DNA from: Niastella vici | GTDB lineage: Bacteria > Bacteroidota > Bacteroidia > Chitinophagales > Chitinophagaceae | Length of the DNA: 32,176 nt | Assembly (NCBI RefSeq): GCF_002077945.1 | Contig: NZ_LVYD01000062.1 | Span: 1-32,176, forward strand | Reading direction: 5' to 3' | In this document: positions 31,831 through 32,176 of the stretch, in pieces | Numbering within the stretch: the stretch's first letter is position 1 | Layout: every line of letters begins with the position of its first letter | The notes under the pieces: generated by a model | The model's database searches: none | Seen by the model: only the letters and a program-made list of their open reading frames with translations | Told to the model about the DNA's origin: nothing | Position numbers and translations under genes: made by a program

Positions 31831-32176
31831 TTTGCTTAGGACAAGGAAATTTATCGATAAAAAGCTATTTTTGCGGGCCCGATGAAAAATCGGGCAAGGG
31901 TAAGTTTTGAACGAACGGCTCATTTTTGAGCATCCCGACAGGGGTCGGGAAGGTTTTAGGTTCAAAACCCTTAGTATCCGGACCGGTAGCTCAGTTGGAT
32001 AGAGCATCCCGACTAAGTCGGGAAGGTCATAGGTTCCGAAAGCATTAATAAAAATATTGGACCGGTAGCTCTGGACAGAGCATATCCCGACTAAGGTCGG
32101 GAAGGTCATAGGTTCCGAAAGCGTTATTAAAATATTGGATCTGTAGCTCTGGACAGAGCATCCCGACTAAAGTCGG
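31831..32176. other. Gene-free right end filled by tRNA-like repeats
   Basis: No protein gene was found after the FG-GAP stop. A 7-bp hairpin GCCCGAT/ATCGGGC (31877-31883 with 31889-31895) comes first, followed by four tRNA-like units to the window edge. The first hairpin could end the upstream transcript, but no U-run follows it. Confidence 0.6.
31913..32176 (+). repeat. Tandem array of degenerate tRNA-like units
   Basis: Four units have D-arm starts (GCTC) at 31918, 31989, 32068 and 32146, spaced 71, 79 and 78 bp. The unit starting near 31980 has a perfect tRNA 5' half: a GGACCGG acceptor-like strand, TA, and a D-arm reading GCTCAGTTGGATAGAGC. In every unit the anticodon arm is a TCCCGAC/GTCGGGA 7-bp stem with a 3-4 nt loop. 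The sequence continues AAGGTCATAGGTTCC as if into a T-arm, but the T-stem 3' strand and the acceptor 3' strand are missing; an AT-rich linker (AATATTGG) leads to the next unit instead. The last unit is cut by the window. These are not functional tRNA genes. Confidence 0.75.

Noticed and set aside
31877..31895. Intrinsic terminator of the FG-GAP gene.
   Set aside because: The 7-bp stem is real, but the following sequence (AAGGGTAAG) has no U-run. It could equally be a relic of another tRNA-like unit.
31980..32051. Functional tRNA gene (the best tRNA-like unit, which could formally show anticodon TAA).
   Set aside because: The 3' T-stem strand and the acceptor 3' strand are absent, the T-loop has an extra C, position 33 would be C instead of U, and neighbouring units have 8-nt loops. 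It is called a tRNA-like repeat instead.
6052..32176. CRISPR array.
   Set aside because: The repeats seen are either palindromic intergenic repeats without regular spacers or tRNA-like units with near-identical linkers; no cas genes are present.

Overview
The window looks like chromosomal DNA of a Bacteroidota, most likely Chitinophagaceae or a close relative. This rests on two SusC/SusD outer-membrane uptake pairs, an ECF sigma factor with a FecR-type anti-sigma, an FG-GAP/ASPIC-UnbV lipoprotein, Bacteroidota-style LptD and OstA-like proteins, A-rich start regions instead of Shine-Dalgarno sites, and several upstream boxes fitting the Bacteroidota -7 element TAnnTTTG. The genus is not determined. 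I see no phage, transposase, CRISPR array, rRNA gene or intact tRNA gene.

Layout. (1) 1-5864, minus strand: a DeoR-family regulator, then a SusC-type TonB-dependent receptor without an STN domain and its SusD lipoprotein; this is a nutrient-uptake locus whose further genes probably lie left of the window. (2) 5865-6590: a 0.7 kb gene-free mosaic of short direct and inverted repeats. (3) 6591-7049: a small secreted or outer-membrane beta-barrel-like protein. (4) 7248-16285, minus strand: an envelope-biogenesis block. In transcription order it has two paralogous zinc N-acetylmuramoyl-L-alanine amidases, an MCE/MlaD protein, an OstA/LptA-like protein and a very large TraB/GumN-family protein. 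lptD (16365-19124, plus) diverges from this block across a 79 bp gap, so peptidoglycan cleavage, phospholipid traffic and LPS transport genes sit together. (5) 19251-20821, minus: a PlsC-type acyltransferase and uracil-DNA glycosylase. (6) 21002-31830, plus: sigma factor, FecR, STN-containing SusC, SusD and a 1120-residue FG-GAP/ASPIC-UnbV lipoprotein. This is a sigma/anti-sigma-controlled uptake system in which the receptor probably signals its own occupancy. (7) 31831-32176: a tandem array of broken tRNA-like units that runs off the right edge.

The least explained DNA is non-coding. The main items are: tRNA-like units whose anticodon arm is replaced by a conserved TCCCGAC/GTCGGGA hairpin; a GGTTACC-rich dispersed repeat present three times between 19.1 and 21.7 kb, with two copies sharing a core in opposite orientations; a leftward orphan terminator plus a leftward -7 box in the leader of the second susC, suggesting a short antisense RNA; and the palindrome mosaic near 6.0-6.5 kb. 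At protein level, the TraB protein carries three related modules plus a helical tail, the LptA-like protein carries 26-residue tandem repeats, and LptD has exactly two cysteines placed where an inter-domain disulfide is expected.
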